A stretch of DNA of 64,000 nucleotides from positions 248,001 through 312,000 of the forward strand of contig JAEQBH010000989.1 of assembly GCA_016808115.1 (NCBI GenBank), written 5' to 3'. The notes below the pieces were generated by a model that saw nothing but the letters and a program-made list of their open reading frames with translations, was not told the DNA's origin and made no database searches. The translations under genes were made by a program, and so were the position numbers. Of the stretch, positions 44,829 through 56,110 are shown in pieces. Positions within the stretch are counted from its first letter, which is position 1. Each line of letters opens with the position of its first letter. The DNA comes from Tetrastigma voinierianum. Taxonomy: Eukaryota; Streptophyta; Magnoliopsida; Vitales; Vitaceae.

Positions 44829-46790
44829 GTGTCATGCATTGAGGAGACCCAGATTGCAAAGAACTTGGAACTGCGCTACGAGAGGTAGGTTTCCTCCTAC
44901 TCTTGTTATTTTACGCCTAGGGGCCGTGTAATGGCCTACGGGTTTTCGTTCTGGACACCGAGGAGGCGAATTTGTATATTTATTATTGGTTTGTTTGTGA
45001 TTGTGTGATGATCAAAAACCGGTTTCATGGGGTTTCAGGACTGTCCGAAACCAAACATTGTTCGGGACGGTAAATCCCGAAGCGAGAATATGACGAGGTG
45101 TTTTGAATTCCACACACCCCTTGTGAATCGGTAGCGTCGGCTGGGCTGACGCCTTTCGTCAGGAACTCCCATTCGCGCGTTCTTGGACTCTACGGAAAGC
45201 TCGTCGAGTCTAGAATTTAATAAGTTAAAGTGCTCAGCGAATGTAGGCTGAACGCATTGGGCTGGAGTCACAGGCACGGAGTTGAGGAATGGTCCATTTG
45301 TTTTCGAAACCACATTTCGAACCGGTTTATGTGAAATGCTTAGGACTGCATATGGCTGAGTAGGGTGCGTGGATATTTTTTGTGTGGTATTTACAAAAGC
45401 GGACTTTACGGACTAAGTCTAGATTATTTCTTAGGCGAAGCATGGCCGGATTTATGAGAAATGGCTAATGTATTGTCATTACCATAAATTCAATGACATC
45501 TTGAATATGTGAGAATTATGTATATGTGTGATAAAGATGGAAATAATTATATGCATTGGGGCGTATGATTGACCTGTATGTCTCGGCCACAGGAATATGA
45601 ATTATAGCATTACTTGCTACGTAATGTGTGATTATGTTAATATGCTTAGATGATGTGTTGACATGAATGGCCGAATGATAGAAAGATGTAGTGCATGCTT
45701 ATGTGATGTCTTTTGGATTTGAATGTATGAAATATTAACATGGCGCATGTATGCGTGTTAGACTCAATATATGGAATGTTGTGTGCATTAGACATGATGT
45801 TCATAGCACACACATAGTGTATGGGTAATAGAATGTCCATGTAGAGGTGTTCATACATTGGTCATGGGTTTGAGTCGCGATGTACAAATTGCATTGCATT
45901 GGTGTGCGGTAACGCGCATTACATCAGGTGTGTACATGATGCGGTTTGACATTGCGTTTAGGTGCGGAATCGTGTGGGCTTGGGAATGGGACGAAGTCGG
46001 TGGGATTCAAGTTATTCAGCGAATGGAAAATGAAATGTGTCAGGCGTAGCAAGTAGGGGATAGATACCCCCTTAGGTGAAAGCTGAAAACCTTGTTGAAC
46101 CAGTAATCAGGTGAAGCTTAGAAAAAAATATCAGTGTAAGAGACCCCTTGGTGAGACTCACGAAAAGTTTTGTTGCCCAAAAAGACACGAAACGATTAAA
46201 TAAATATCACATAGACTACGGGTGGGGAGATTGGAGTCGGAACTGACTCGGTATTGATTTCCCATCGACACTTGCATTGGGTGGTGGGTCGGAGGTTGAC
46301 CCGATACATGGGGCATGTAGAGTGTCGTCTCATACATGCATGTAGTTTTTTTTTTTCCATGATAGGACAACATGTATGCACGGATTGGTTGTTGGTTTGG
46401 TGCCAAATGAGCGTTTAAATGCCTTGGCACAGGTGGGAGTAGCCCTTGTAAGTTTATCTCTCGCGGGCTTTAGGTCACCAGTCGTGGGACCCCTCTTTCG
46501 GAGTGCAGGCCAGTGCGGATGACGACGCTCATAGAGGCAGGGATTGTGAAGCGATGGACGTAGCCTTGATTCATGTTTTGTGTATATATTAGAACAAACT
46601 AGTTTTAATATATGTTTTAAAGTGATGTAATATCTTTGATCTATAGAAATGGTTTTAGTAGCGGCATAGGCAGTATGGATGATAGGCCCTATTGGGTCAT
46701 TTTACTCATGTATGGGTCTCAAAATATGAGACACACAGGTTTCAGCAGGTTGACGGTGGTCAACGGGACCCCCGGGTTTTGGGGCGTCAC

Positions 46791-47695
46791 AAATTCTACC
46801 TATCTAATGTTAAAATCTTGTGTAGGGTATGATAATCTATTATCAAATTATGTCAATGGTAAGCTAGGTGAAATTAAAATAACTTCATATGATTGGGAGA
46901 AAGGTTTTGCTTTTTTAAAGTTGAAAGTTTTTTATGATTCTATTAACTTATGTTCTGTTGTATATGTACCTACATCTCATATAACACTTAGGTGTATTTG
47001 GAATATAAGTATTGTGTTTAAACAATATAGAGATAAACATTTTGTTAAAATATTTGAAAAATCAATGCAAGTGAAACTCTTTGGAAAAATATTCCACCAC
47101 TTTTTGTTTATTTGTATAGATCGAAGGGTTAAAGTTGTAGGTGTAGAAAGCATTTTAAATTTCATGGTAGTGTATGAACCCGACCACAAAACCAAAGGGC
47201 TTGGTATATGAGCAATTAAGCACCATATACTAAATATTATGAGTCTAAATATGGTAGTGCCTATTCAAGTACTACAACCCAAATTACATTTAGAAATGAT
47301 CATCTTCCATGCAATTAGTTAAAGGAAAGCAGCAAATTTGTTTCTTCAAGTATGTCTGATCTTTTAAAATATTTAGATACTGATTACTTGTCATACCTAT
47401 CCCATGATGAAATAAAAAATTTTGATATTATGAAGTGGTGGAAATCTCATGAATCCACCTTTCCTGTACTATCTAAAATGGCACGTGATCTAATGCTTGA
47501 AAATCTCTTGTAGCATCGGAATATGCTTTTTCTACTACAGCAAATATAATTGGACATAGGAGGACAAGCCTCACACTAGAAAATGCTTGAAGCCTTGATG
47601 TGTTTGAAGGATTGGGAAGAAGGATATTAGACATGAACTCGAGCATTTGGATATCAATCAATACCAAGATGTTGAAGAGATTAATGAAGAATAAA
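46791..47695 (+). pseudogene. hAT-family transposase, C-terminal half
   Basis: From the LTR junction the plus strand reads NSTYLMLKSCVGYDNLLSNY, then FYDSINLCSVVYVPTSHITL, RCIWNISIVFKQYRDKHF and KIFEKSMQVK, the conserved hAT block (RNase H-like fold, DUF4413-type region). 47350-47500 reads SDLLKYLDTDYLSYLSHDEI, FDIMKWWKSHESTFPVLSKM and ARDLM. 47500-47590 contains VASEYAFSTTANIIGHRRTSL in another frame, the hATC dimerisation domain. The conserved WW...P.L..MA motif is intact. The N-terminal half is missing because the gene is cut at the solo LTR. Several frameshifts follow the first 420 bp. The frame upstream of 46791 that joins it comes from the LTR and is not part of the gene. Confidence 0.8.
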
Positions 47696-49020
47696 GAATA
47701 TGAAAATTGAAGAACTATATGTTGTCTTTTTTTATTTGCGTCTGTTCACGTCACGATCATTTTAAGGTTGAGTAATACATATGATTGATAGTTGGGTGGG
47801 TGCCAACCTAGTTAGAGGGTTGGTTAGAGGAAGGGAGCCTTAAGCTAGAGTGAATGATCTTGAAAGTTGTTATTAAATTCATCAATACCCTTTTAATTCA
47901 AGGTTTCAACATCCCCAAAGTAATAAGGATCAATTTTTAATTATAGGAAAAATTTTAAGAAATGTAGAAGATAGAGAAGAACAATTGAATTAAAAACTAA
48001 ATGAAATAACTAAATTATAAATACCTCAACCTTGTGATGATGAACAATTCCACACTTAGTAGATATCTTGATGAAGCTTTTAATTATAAAACTTGTAAAG
48101 AATTTTAACTCAGAGAATTGTCGAACGAGAGATTAGATATAATTGTAAAGAATGTGAAGATAAAAAAATGTGGAGGTATTTATGGAAAATCATTTGTAAG
48201 TCATTTACTTATTTACCCTTAAAGGTAGTTGTTATATAGTTGTTGAAATGGGTATTATAGGTATTAGACAGCATTAGTAATGGTAATTGATTTACTTATT
48301 TATCCTTCAAACTAACCGTATATAGTTTGTTGGAGGGCTGTCTGACATCTCACATCGCAAAGACTTCTGTTACCTCTTAAAGCCATTTGATATATAGTTG
48401 TTGAGAGGGGTATTATTGACAATTTTATATGAAAAAGAAGAATTGGCATAGTGGGTTCTGGCCTGCATGGCGGCACGGTGGGTTGGCACAGCGGGCTAGC
48501 TCTCATGGCACACGGGCAAGCACCTTAGGCCCGGCTTCAGGCTCTCGCTCCTTTTGGGTGTAATGAAACCTGACCTATTCACAGTACCGGATTAAGTCTG
48601 TACAAACATCTTTATCAAGCCCAGAACCATGGGCGGAAATGGGCGGCACACGGCAGTGCCTGATCTAATGCAAATATAAGATTTTTTAAAAAAAATTAAT
48701 TTAATTACAAAAAAAAATTTAATATGGCCTGGCACGGTCCACGCGCGGCGCGCTCGTCCGATACGGTGTGACGCCGTACGATCCATCGACCCACTTTGCT
48801 AGCCCGGTAGGACATGGGCGTGGCGGACGATCATTTGGCGTGCGAGCTGGCTCGACGGCGGATTTTTTAAGTGGTAGCCGCGGCCTGCGGCCTTGCGTTG
48901 ACTGTTGGGCACATGCAAAGACCAGTAGTGACCGGCCGTCTATTGGACAAATGCGTGTACCCTCCCTAGTTAAATTCTTTTACAAAATATCTTCTTAATT
49001 CTTTTACATAAAAACTATGC
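47696..49020 (+). other. Probable 3' non-coding and subterminal part of the hAT element
   Basis: No gene. 48460-48560 and 48720-48920 are GC-rich and full of GGCACGG, GGCCTGG and GCCCGG-type short motifs, a pattern known from subterminal regions of plant hAT elements. Terminal inverted repeats and an 8-bp target duplication were not located. Confidence 0.4.
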
Positions 49021-49640
49021 ATTAAGATTGAAGAACACCTCTCCTGAATCGAAGATACATTAACATCTCTATCGGACGGTTGAGAGTTGCCTGTGTGGTC
49101 CGCGCCAGAAAGCTCTGAGTTAATCCATTCACATCCTCTCCAACTATTTTGACCATTAAATCAATTTTTTCTTGGTGAGTAACTATCTTCTCCGGGCGAG
49201 TTCTTTCTTGGGGGGACTTCCTATATTCTCCGGCGGGTTTTGAAAGAGGTGCCTACTCCCTTTCTGCTCATCTGTGAGTATTTTGCGGTTTCTTATTTGA
49301 AAGAAATATTCATTTATGGATGTTCTATTACATTTAATCAGAAAAATCTTGGGGATGAACATATAATTGCCCATGCCTCAGGCCGGAGTTACGAACCGAA
49401 TCCCATTATTGTCTGCTCATCTTTGAGTTTCATTGGTCTTTCTTTCGCTTTTTAGTTTTTATAAAAGAAATATTATTATAATGTTACATTACACTTAATC
49501 ATAAATTTCTTAGGTTTGCTGTCTTCTCCAGACAACCACGAGCGTCGTTTTTTGTGACGGTGAGTTTCTTCTCTAAAGAAAATTAAGTTTTTAGTTTGAA
49601 TTCTGATTATTTTGAATGTTTTCATTCATTCTTTAAGGAT
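49021..49640. other. Spacer with an imperfect direct repeat
   Basis: No gene. 49275-49350 and 49445-49515 are similar (GAAAGAAATATT-ATTTATGGATGTT-CTATTACATTTAATCA against AAAGAAATATT-ATTATAATGTTACATTACACTTAATCA), about 170 bp apart. TTCTCC...GGCG/CAGAC phrases recur at 49185, 49225 and 49525. This is the left flank of the Athila element. Confidence 0.5.
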
Positions 49641-51054
49641 TTATTGGGACCCGAATGATATATACCAAATTTATGACTTTGTCACGAGGAGGAATATAAT
49701 AATCTGTGTGTTCATATAACGACAGATGTTTTATGTGTACAAAAAAATACAGATTATTTTATCTTCTCAGAAAGGTTTGGTTTAAAATTTGTGTTTGCAT
49801 TAATCCTTTTAATTTATGTATTGATGTAAAAGTGGATCTTAGGGTTAGGTCTATCTCTATTGGTGGTGATGATCAAAGATAGTCTGTTCTCAGATCATTT
49901 CTATTTAGGGCTCCTTGATATGAAATAAGGACTCAATTGTAGTCCTAGACTAAAATCTTAAATATACAAGCGTAAAGTTTAATAAAAGTAAAAAATTAAG
50001 GATTCACTTAAGTGAAATGGCTTGGATATCGATCCAGTTCTGTGTCAATTTATCCATCATTTCAATTTTTAGTTCGTATCGATTAGGCTTCAGGTTGTCG
50101 AAGATGCAAGGTAGTATGGGTTTGGATTTCTCCTTAACAATGCTGCTTATTAAAGGTTCATATTCATTTTACGAGACATGATTCACAATGATTCTTGATA
50201 TATAACCCTCTTTCTAAGATCAAGTATTTTTCTTTTCAATACTTTATCTCGGATCTTAGGACTAAAGAATTCTTGCCCCATAGACGAGGATCTTGTAAGC
50301 CTTCTCGAATTGATTGAGCTCTCATCTACCTTTTGATGCAAATCATCTCTTGTTAGATCACGGCTAACAGGATTATGACCGTTCATAAGAAAAGGAAACC
50401 TCTGAGTGATTGAAACGGATACTTCATTGACCTAACAAGCTTAGTAAGTCGATCTGTTGGGTAATCCTTCAAGTTCATTGTTTCTGTATTAGTCCACCCG
50501 CCACCCACTGAGCTGTTCACTCTTAGGATTCTCTATCTCAGTGTCACTCGAGGCGCCACGGAAATCGAGGAGTGAGACACAGTACTTTGCGTGGGTACAC
50601 CGATTACTAAATGCCGAGAACAAGTAAATTTATGAACAATACCCGATCAAATAAATTCAAGAATTCTAATTAAAGCTTCCTTCACTCCTTATGTAGCCGC
50701 CAGCTGTCAATGGGCCCGTTTCTAGAGGCTGTCTTCTATTTGGTTTACTCATATCGGTGACTAAGCGATCGGGAAAAATTCAGAGTATAAACAAACTGAA
50801 ATAAATGAACTTTAGAAACCTTCCAGCATCCATTTAAATCAAAACGGTTAATGAAAGAAGAATTTATAAAGAAATACCAGCTTTCAGCTACACTTCTATA
50901 CAATACCCCGAACCGAGAAAATTAAAGAAAAATAGTGAAACTAAAGAAAATATACTAAGCTAATTCTACTAAAATGGAAAAAAAGAAAAAAAAAGCCTGA
51001 AGTCTTGACCACCCATAAATCCTGGGTTCGAAGGCTGGCACATTGCCTAAAGCT

Positions 51055-51082
51055 TGTATTTATAGGCTTTCAATGTTGGGCC
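51055..51082 (-). promoter_or_regulatory. Core promoter of the Athila 3' LTR
   Basis: On the minus strand GGCCCAAC is followed by 8 bp and CCTATAAATACA (TATAAATA = 51057-51064), the same module as at 8668-8694. The palindrome array lies immediately upstream. Confidence 0.75.
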
Positions 51083-51129
51083 TTACTTCTGGTAATTGCA
51101 TTGTGGATCCCTAAAATTGGCCAATTGAT

Positions 51130-52230
51130 CTTTTGCCGTGACATAAAGTTCTATCCGCAGCAGAACCTCCAGTCTTTGTCACTTCCTCTATCGTAGCTTC
51201 TCGTTTTTCTGTCACGACCTTTTCTTTAGGCTTGTTCTTGATTTGTGTTGCGACATACTTTGTTGATGTCACGACATAAATTTATTCAGCAGTCTTGTTA
51301 TTGTCGCGACAGAAATGCCTTGTGTCGCGACACCAAACCTGTTTGCACCCAGCTTCTCATGGTCTTGTCCTTCTGGAGTTTGTCGCGACATAATTTTCCT
51401 TGTTGCGACAAACAATTGTTTTTCAGCCTGGAAACTTTGTCGTGACAGAGTTGCCTCTATCGCGACATGATTTCTTTAAGTCCTTAGCAATTTTTTGTCG
51501 TGACAAGAAACTCTTTGGTCACGATAGGCTTTTCTTCTCAAGTTCTTATCACTTGCTGAGCTGTTTGTCGAGACATGGAATTATTTGTTGCGACACAATT
51601 GCCTTGGCTATTCTCAAGCCTTCTTGATTTAAATCGTGTTCTGTCTCTTGTCGGGACGGAATTTTGTATTCATAGCTTTTGTATGACGAGCTTCTTTGTC
51701 TGACATAGGTTTCTGACACACAGCTACGTCGTGTGAGAAGTTTCTTTGTTTCCATTCTTCTTGTGTTGCTCTTCAGCATCTTGTCGCGACAGGAAATTCA
51801 CCTCCTTCATGTTTTGTCTGTCGCGACAAGGATTGTGTTGCCCTTGGCTTGATGATGGAAACTTTGTTGCAACATAAAAACACTTGTCTTAGCTGACTTG
51901 TTTTGCCTTTCTGATATTTTCTATCGCGATAGAATTGTCTTTTGTTGCGACAAAGTTCATCCATTAGTCTTCAGCTATTATGTTGCGACATAAAAAATAA
52001 TATCGTGACACAATTCTTCCGTGACCTTTAAAAGTATGCGTGACATATTTGGGGTTGTCACGACGACTTTCTTGAAATCTTCTTGATTATGTGACGGAAA
52101 ACTTTACGATTGCGACCTAAAGCTCTTTTAGTCTTTAGTTAAACTAATCTTTCTTCTTGACATAGATTTCTTTGGATTTCTGAAACATAGTTCCTTGGGC
52201 CTACTTGAATTTTGTGTCGTGACATATAAA
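51130..52230 (-). promoter_or_regulatory. TGTCGCGACA palindrome array in Athila U3
   Basis: Exact palindromes start at 51302, 51323, 51381, 51782 and 51819. Variants include TGTTGCGACA (51246, 51401, 51586, 51943, 51981), TGTCACGACA (51267), TGTCGTGACA (51438, 51496, 52215) and TATCGCGA-type (51459, 51922). Twin starts are 20-21 bp apart (51246/51267, 51302/51323, 51381/51401, 51438/51459, 51496/51517, 51566/51586, 51922/51943, 51981/52001). Twins recur roughly every 56-80 bp in the first half. Most variants are single CpG transitions. Confidence 0.8.
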
Positions 52231-52420
52231 TGTTGTCCGGAACCTGAGGGCTTATGTTTTCATCCTCTTTCCTTCTTTTCTGCTGGGATTCTCTCATTTT
52301 TCAATAATTGCCTACAAAACACAAAGTTGATGAATATTCCACATTTTGGCATAAAAATAGATCTTAAGTGACCCAAAAACATACCCAAAATGGATTAAAT
52401 AGATGAGTTTACATTCATCA

Positions 52421-52440
52421 AATTCTCCCAAACTTAAAGT
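52421..52440 (-). other. Polypurine tract of the Athila-like element
   Basis: On the minus strand ACTTTAAGTTTGGGAGAATT immediately precedes the 3' LTR start TGATG, a typical Tat/Athila polypurine arrangement. Confidence 0.7.
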
Positions 52441-54289
52441 TTTGCTTGTCTGACAAAGAAAAGAAATCAGTAATTTAACTTTTATTTTTAGGGCCCATTT
52501 TCTATTCACGGCTTAATTGGCGGGAAACATAGTTAGTTGTAGGATTAATTCTAAACATGTTTCCAATCTAGATTCAGGAAGATTTTCAATCAAGTTCACT
52601 GAACTAACCAATAATTCATAGTGTATAACAATTCAGTCATTCAATCCTGATTTTTGTGTGTGTGTTGGTCTTTACCCTTTTTCTTTGGCAGATCGGTTCA
52701 TCTTCTAGGATATTACTCAGTTGGCATACTGTCTTTCATTTTTGAAGTCTCATATGCTTGTTTGTCATATTAATCTCCACTAATGTAGGCATAAGACCAC
52801 CTTCAGAATCAAATAGGTCTTTTAGGCTTGTAATGTGTGGCTTGGGTAATGCGGTAGATAATTAGACATTTTAGGCTCAATTTAACCCAGATTCTAGATA
52901 GCTTACACTCTTGGCATTTGATACATCCTTGATTTCTCTTGAATGTAATTTTCTAACCTTCCCAATAGGTTTAGTGCATCTCTTTGCATATTCTTCAGTC
53001 TGGTATCTTATTCTCTTTTTATTGTTCACACCCAAAAGATAATTTTCCTCTTTATTTTAGAAGCTTTGTCACTTTCAATTTCTCATCTAATTTCTGGGAA
53101 TGGTACAATGTTGGTCTTTTTAAGCTTTCTACCACCCTTAACAAACTTTGGGTTAATAACTCCCATACCAGTTGGCATTATGGTTTTAGGTGTTGAACAC
53201 CCCTAAGGACTTAATTGTTCTAGGGAGGAAGACTACAAGACCAACTCATTCCTCATGATGTTTTTGACAACTTCTTTTATCTTTTCTTTTTATCCCTTAT
53301 TATCTCTATGCACTTTCTCTCTTAACCCACTCTCTTCTTTTCTGCATCTCAAAAAGATATTCCCCCAAATTTGTCCCTTTCTGTCATTGATGTCTTGTGT
53401 CTTGCAATCTGGGCAAATAAGGGTTCTTTACTGTAGGATCAAATGTAAGGAAGGGATTGTGCTTCTCAATTGCTGGTTGATAATGAAATTTGGCTTTAGG
53501 CTAAAATAAGGAACTAGGGTATATGCTTTTTCATATCATAAGGGTGGGCTTTGAAATGCTCAAAACTGGATGACCTAAATCTGTTTTCACGGAGGTAGTG
53601 GGTATTGCACAGGATTTCGCCTTGACTAATAATCTAACAAATTCTAGGACATGTGAGAGTTTACTGTGATGTATCCCAGAAGATGTTCCTAATCTTGGCA
53701 CAAGTCTTTCGAGAGTTACTGTTAACCATGTGCAAAGTTATCAGGATTTTATGATCAAACTATTTACATCAAACATAATTATAAGTTTTATCTGTTCCAT
53801 CAATTTAGTAAAATCTTCCTTATTCTTGAAGTTCAACATATTTATTCATAATCTTACAACTTTCTATTTCCATCTCATCCTATCCCAATGCATCTATCAA
53901 TGTTTTGTTTGGCTTGAGATTTGTTGTTGTGTTGTTTTAATCAATTCAAGAAGTTCATTTGGATCATGCATATAGCTCACAGCAATCTGACATAACCCTG
54001 ATTTCATCCAAATTCAATTCAACCAAATATCAAGCAATTTGACAATTTGATCCAGTTAGCTAGTTTCTCGAATTATTTACTAAGTAATTATCCATCATGA
54101 AACAGAAAATTAAGCAAAAACAACAACCAAACAATCAAAAACACAAATGAACACAGAATTTTCAAAGAATTCTTTATTTTATTGACTATTTTGATGACTA
54201 GACATTAAGTACAAAGAGGATGAGGAGATGGAACAGTAGAGTGAACTATTTTCTTTTTCTATCATGCCTATGGGAAAGGGTGGGTAGTT
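52441..54289 (-). other. 3' untranslated region of the Athila-like element
   Basis: No coding signal on the element strand. Pyrimidine-rich on plus, so purine-rich as RNA. Short frames on the plus strand (52984-53196, 53255-53509, 53730-53975) are compositional. Nothing else recognised. Confidence 0.6.
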
Positions 54290-55890
54290 GGGTCTAGTTT
54301 ATATCATTGTGAAGGAGAATTTGGGATTTGGACTTGTAAATTGTCTTGATTTCATCTTGCCTTCTCCACTTTTGTTCGATCTGAATATCCGTAGTTGGCA
54401 TTTGCTTCTTGATGCCATCATTTTGTCTGCGCTTGGCCAGTTTCGAGGTTCCTCAGAGCTCACCACGGTGATACATCTTAATCGAGTTTTGTTGATCATG
54501 TCTAAAACTGCGTCGGCACTTCTCCTTATAGATTCCTGGTGCCCTCTAATTCTTGCCCTTACCGTCCAAGCTTTGATCTCTGTTGATGTTCCTTTATATA
54601 GATACCCAGGCATCTTCCTTGCGGCGTGTTCTTCCCAGCAGCCTCCTCCTTCTTCATGATTTTGAATAACTCATTTTCTCTTTTTAGTTTGCTTTCGAAT
54701 GAGCCTCTTCTCTTGCCTTTAATTTTCCTTTGAGCTCTTGTTCGCGTTACATCTACTTCTTCATTCTTCACCCCTCTGTTTTAGAGCCTATTCTAAGTCC
54801 TGGTCCCTTTTTCTCAACTCAGCCTCCATATACTCATCTTTGAGTTGCAATTGGAGCTTAAGCTGGTTGTCCCTCTCTTCCATTCCTTGCTTCATGGCAT
54901 TAAGCATTTCAAGGGCTGAGTTATTCCTTAGAGGTTGAGCTTACAGCACTCTTGGTGGAGATGTCTCACTTCGGGGAGAAAGAGTAGTGCGGCTTTATGT
55001 TGGCTTTCGATAGTTTCACAGCCAGGTATTTGTTGCGATTATGTTGTTTCTTCTTCTACTTGAGCGACTTCTACCTCTTCCCCGGTACGATTTTTAGGCC
55101 TTTTGTGATTCCGGTGAGTGTGGGAATGTTTTAGAATGTTTCTTCTTCTTCCAGTCTTGGACACCACCAAAATACAAACCTCGATATCAACCTTAGGTGT
55201 GGATTATTCGCATCCTCCTGCAGCATTAGCTTCGGGATCAATTTTCAATCCACTTGCCCACATTAAATTTGTATCCCTTGAGGATGGCATAGAGCAACAT
55301 TGCTTCCTTCTCCCTGATTGTGCATAAATGTTTGGAGGGTAGAATGACTGAACTAAGAAGTAAAACCAAACCTATGCTTGCTCAGTCAATGCCCCCCTAG
55401 TGATGGACTCATGCGGGTTCTTCCTTGTGGCATTCTACTTCCCTTTGCCATCAGTCAGCAGATCTACGATCTTCTGGAAGTTAGATTTCTCAACCAGTCT
55501 TTTGAATTTAGACCCATCATTCCTTTCCTTAAGATTGAATGTTTGATTTATCTGCTCTCTGCTGAAGGATACCCATCTTCCTTTGACATAAACTGCCTTG
55601 TCCTTAGTTCCCACCATGTTAGCGTAGAACTCTTTAAGCGTATCTGAACCGGGAGCCTTATGCAGAAAAGATGTCATCCTTTGCTTTCTATCAGCTCTTG
55701 GAAGGAAATCCATTTGTTGAAGCCTCTCTCAGATGAAGTCTACGTACTATAGCTTGTCTCTCAACGATATGCGCGTATCGAACCCGTTCACTAACCTTTT
55801 TCATTCCTTTGTTACGCTTCTTTATTTCCTTTTTCCTCTTCCTAGACTCTTCCTTTGTTGCTTCAGAGTTCATCATTGACATGACCCTCT
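54290..55890 (-). pseudogene. Athila env-like third ORF, decayed
   Basis: Minus strand. Starts near 55882 with MSMMNSEATKEESRKRKKEI, a lysine-rich N-terminus. After a frame change near 55720 it runs RGFNKWISF, then LKEFYANMV, KAVYVKGRWVSFSREQINQT and LLTDGKG (55435-55713). Past a TAG it continues near 55300-55390 with LTEQA-VWFYFLVQS and YAILKGYKFN-like text. This matches the 'putative plant transposon protein' domain of the Athila ORF after pol. 54559-54771 encodes a charged coiled-coil tail and 54299-54613 the C-terminus. I cannot confirm a signal peptide or membrane segment. The 'env-like' label is positional. Confidence 0.65.
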
Positions 55891-56110
55891 CCTCGACTTG
55901 CTCATTGCTTTATGCGAGTTGTTTTATCTTGTCTAATCTTCAAACTCTGTATATTCCTCCATGATTCCCGATTGGGTTTTTTTTGAATCGGGGTTGTGGC
56001 TTCCAGTCATCGTGAAATTGGATTAAGTCACAGGGTTTTTGAGCTTGAGTGAGAGAATTGGTGAGGAGGCTGAAAGGTTTGATTATGATGAGGTAGTCTT
56101 GATCTTCGAA
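55891..56110 (-). other. Pyrimidine-rich leader ahead of the env-like ORF
   Basis: On the minus strand, below the TATA box, the sequence is rich in CT and CA (CCTCATCATAATC, CCTCCTCACCAATTCTCTCA), as in plant 5' UTRs. A short upstream ATG frame (MEEYTEFED then stop) occurs near 55960, before the start at 55882. Confidence 0.45.

Larger units (their letters stand above)
44337..46790 (+). repeat. Solo LTR of the chromovirus family
   Basis: Starts TGTAGAGAATTTCG (44337) and ends GGGTTTTGGGGCGTCACA (46790). It matches the chromovirus 3' LTR at 24370-26396 in inverse orientation at both ends and in U3. No primer-binding site or polypurine tract adjoins it, so it is most simply a solo LTR left by LTR-LTR recombination. 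A matching 5-bp target duplication was not found. The U3 has a 23-bp palindromic repeat array (44575-44643) and a GA-rich tract (44725-44828). Confidence 0.65.
49641..52420 (-). repeat. 3' LTR of the Athila-like element
   Basis: On the element strand it starts TGATGAATG (52420) right after the polypurine tract and ends near 49641. About 2.78 kb. The palindrome array occupies U3 (51130-52230), the TATA box is at 51057-51064, and R/U5 runs to the end. 49641-50990 aligns with 62609-64000 (shared CAAGCGTAAAGTTTAATAAA, ACAAGTAAATTTATGAACAA, GGTGACTAAGCGATCGGGAA), proving the LTR pair. Confidence 0.85.

Noticed and set aside
44555..44931. Five overlapping frames on both strands
   Set aside because: All cover a GA-rich tract of the solo LTR. 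None has a domain.
46636..46790. N-terminal third of a 191-residue plus-strand frame leading into hAT text
   Set aside because: This part is translated LTR sequence. Only the region from 46791 onwards is hAT, so the apparent fusion is accidental.
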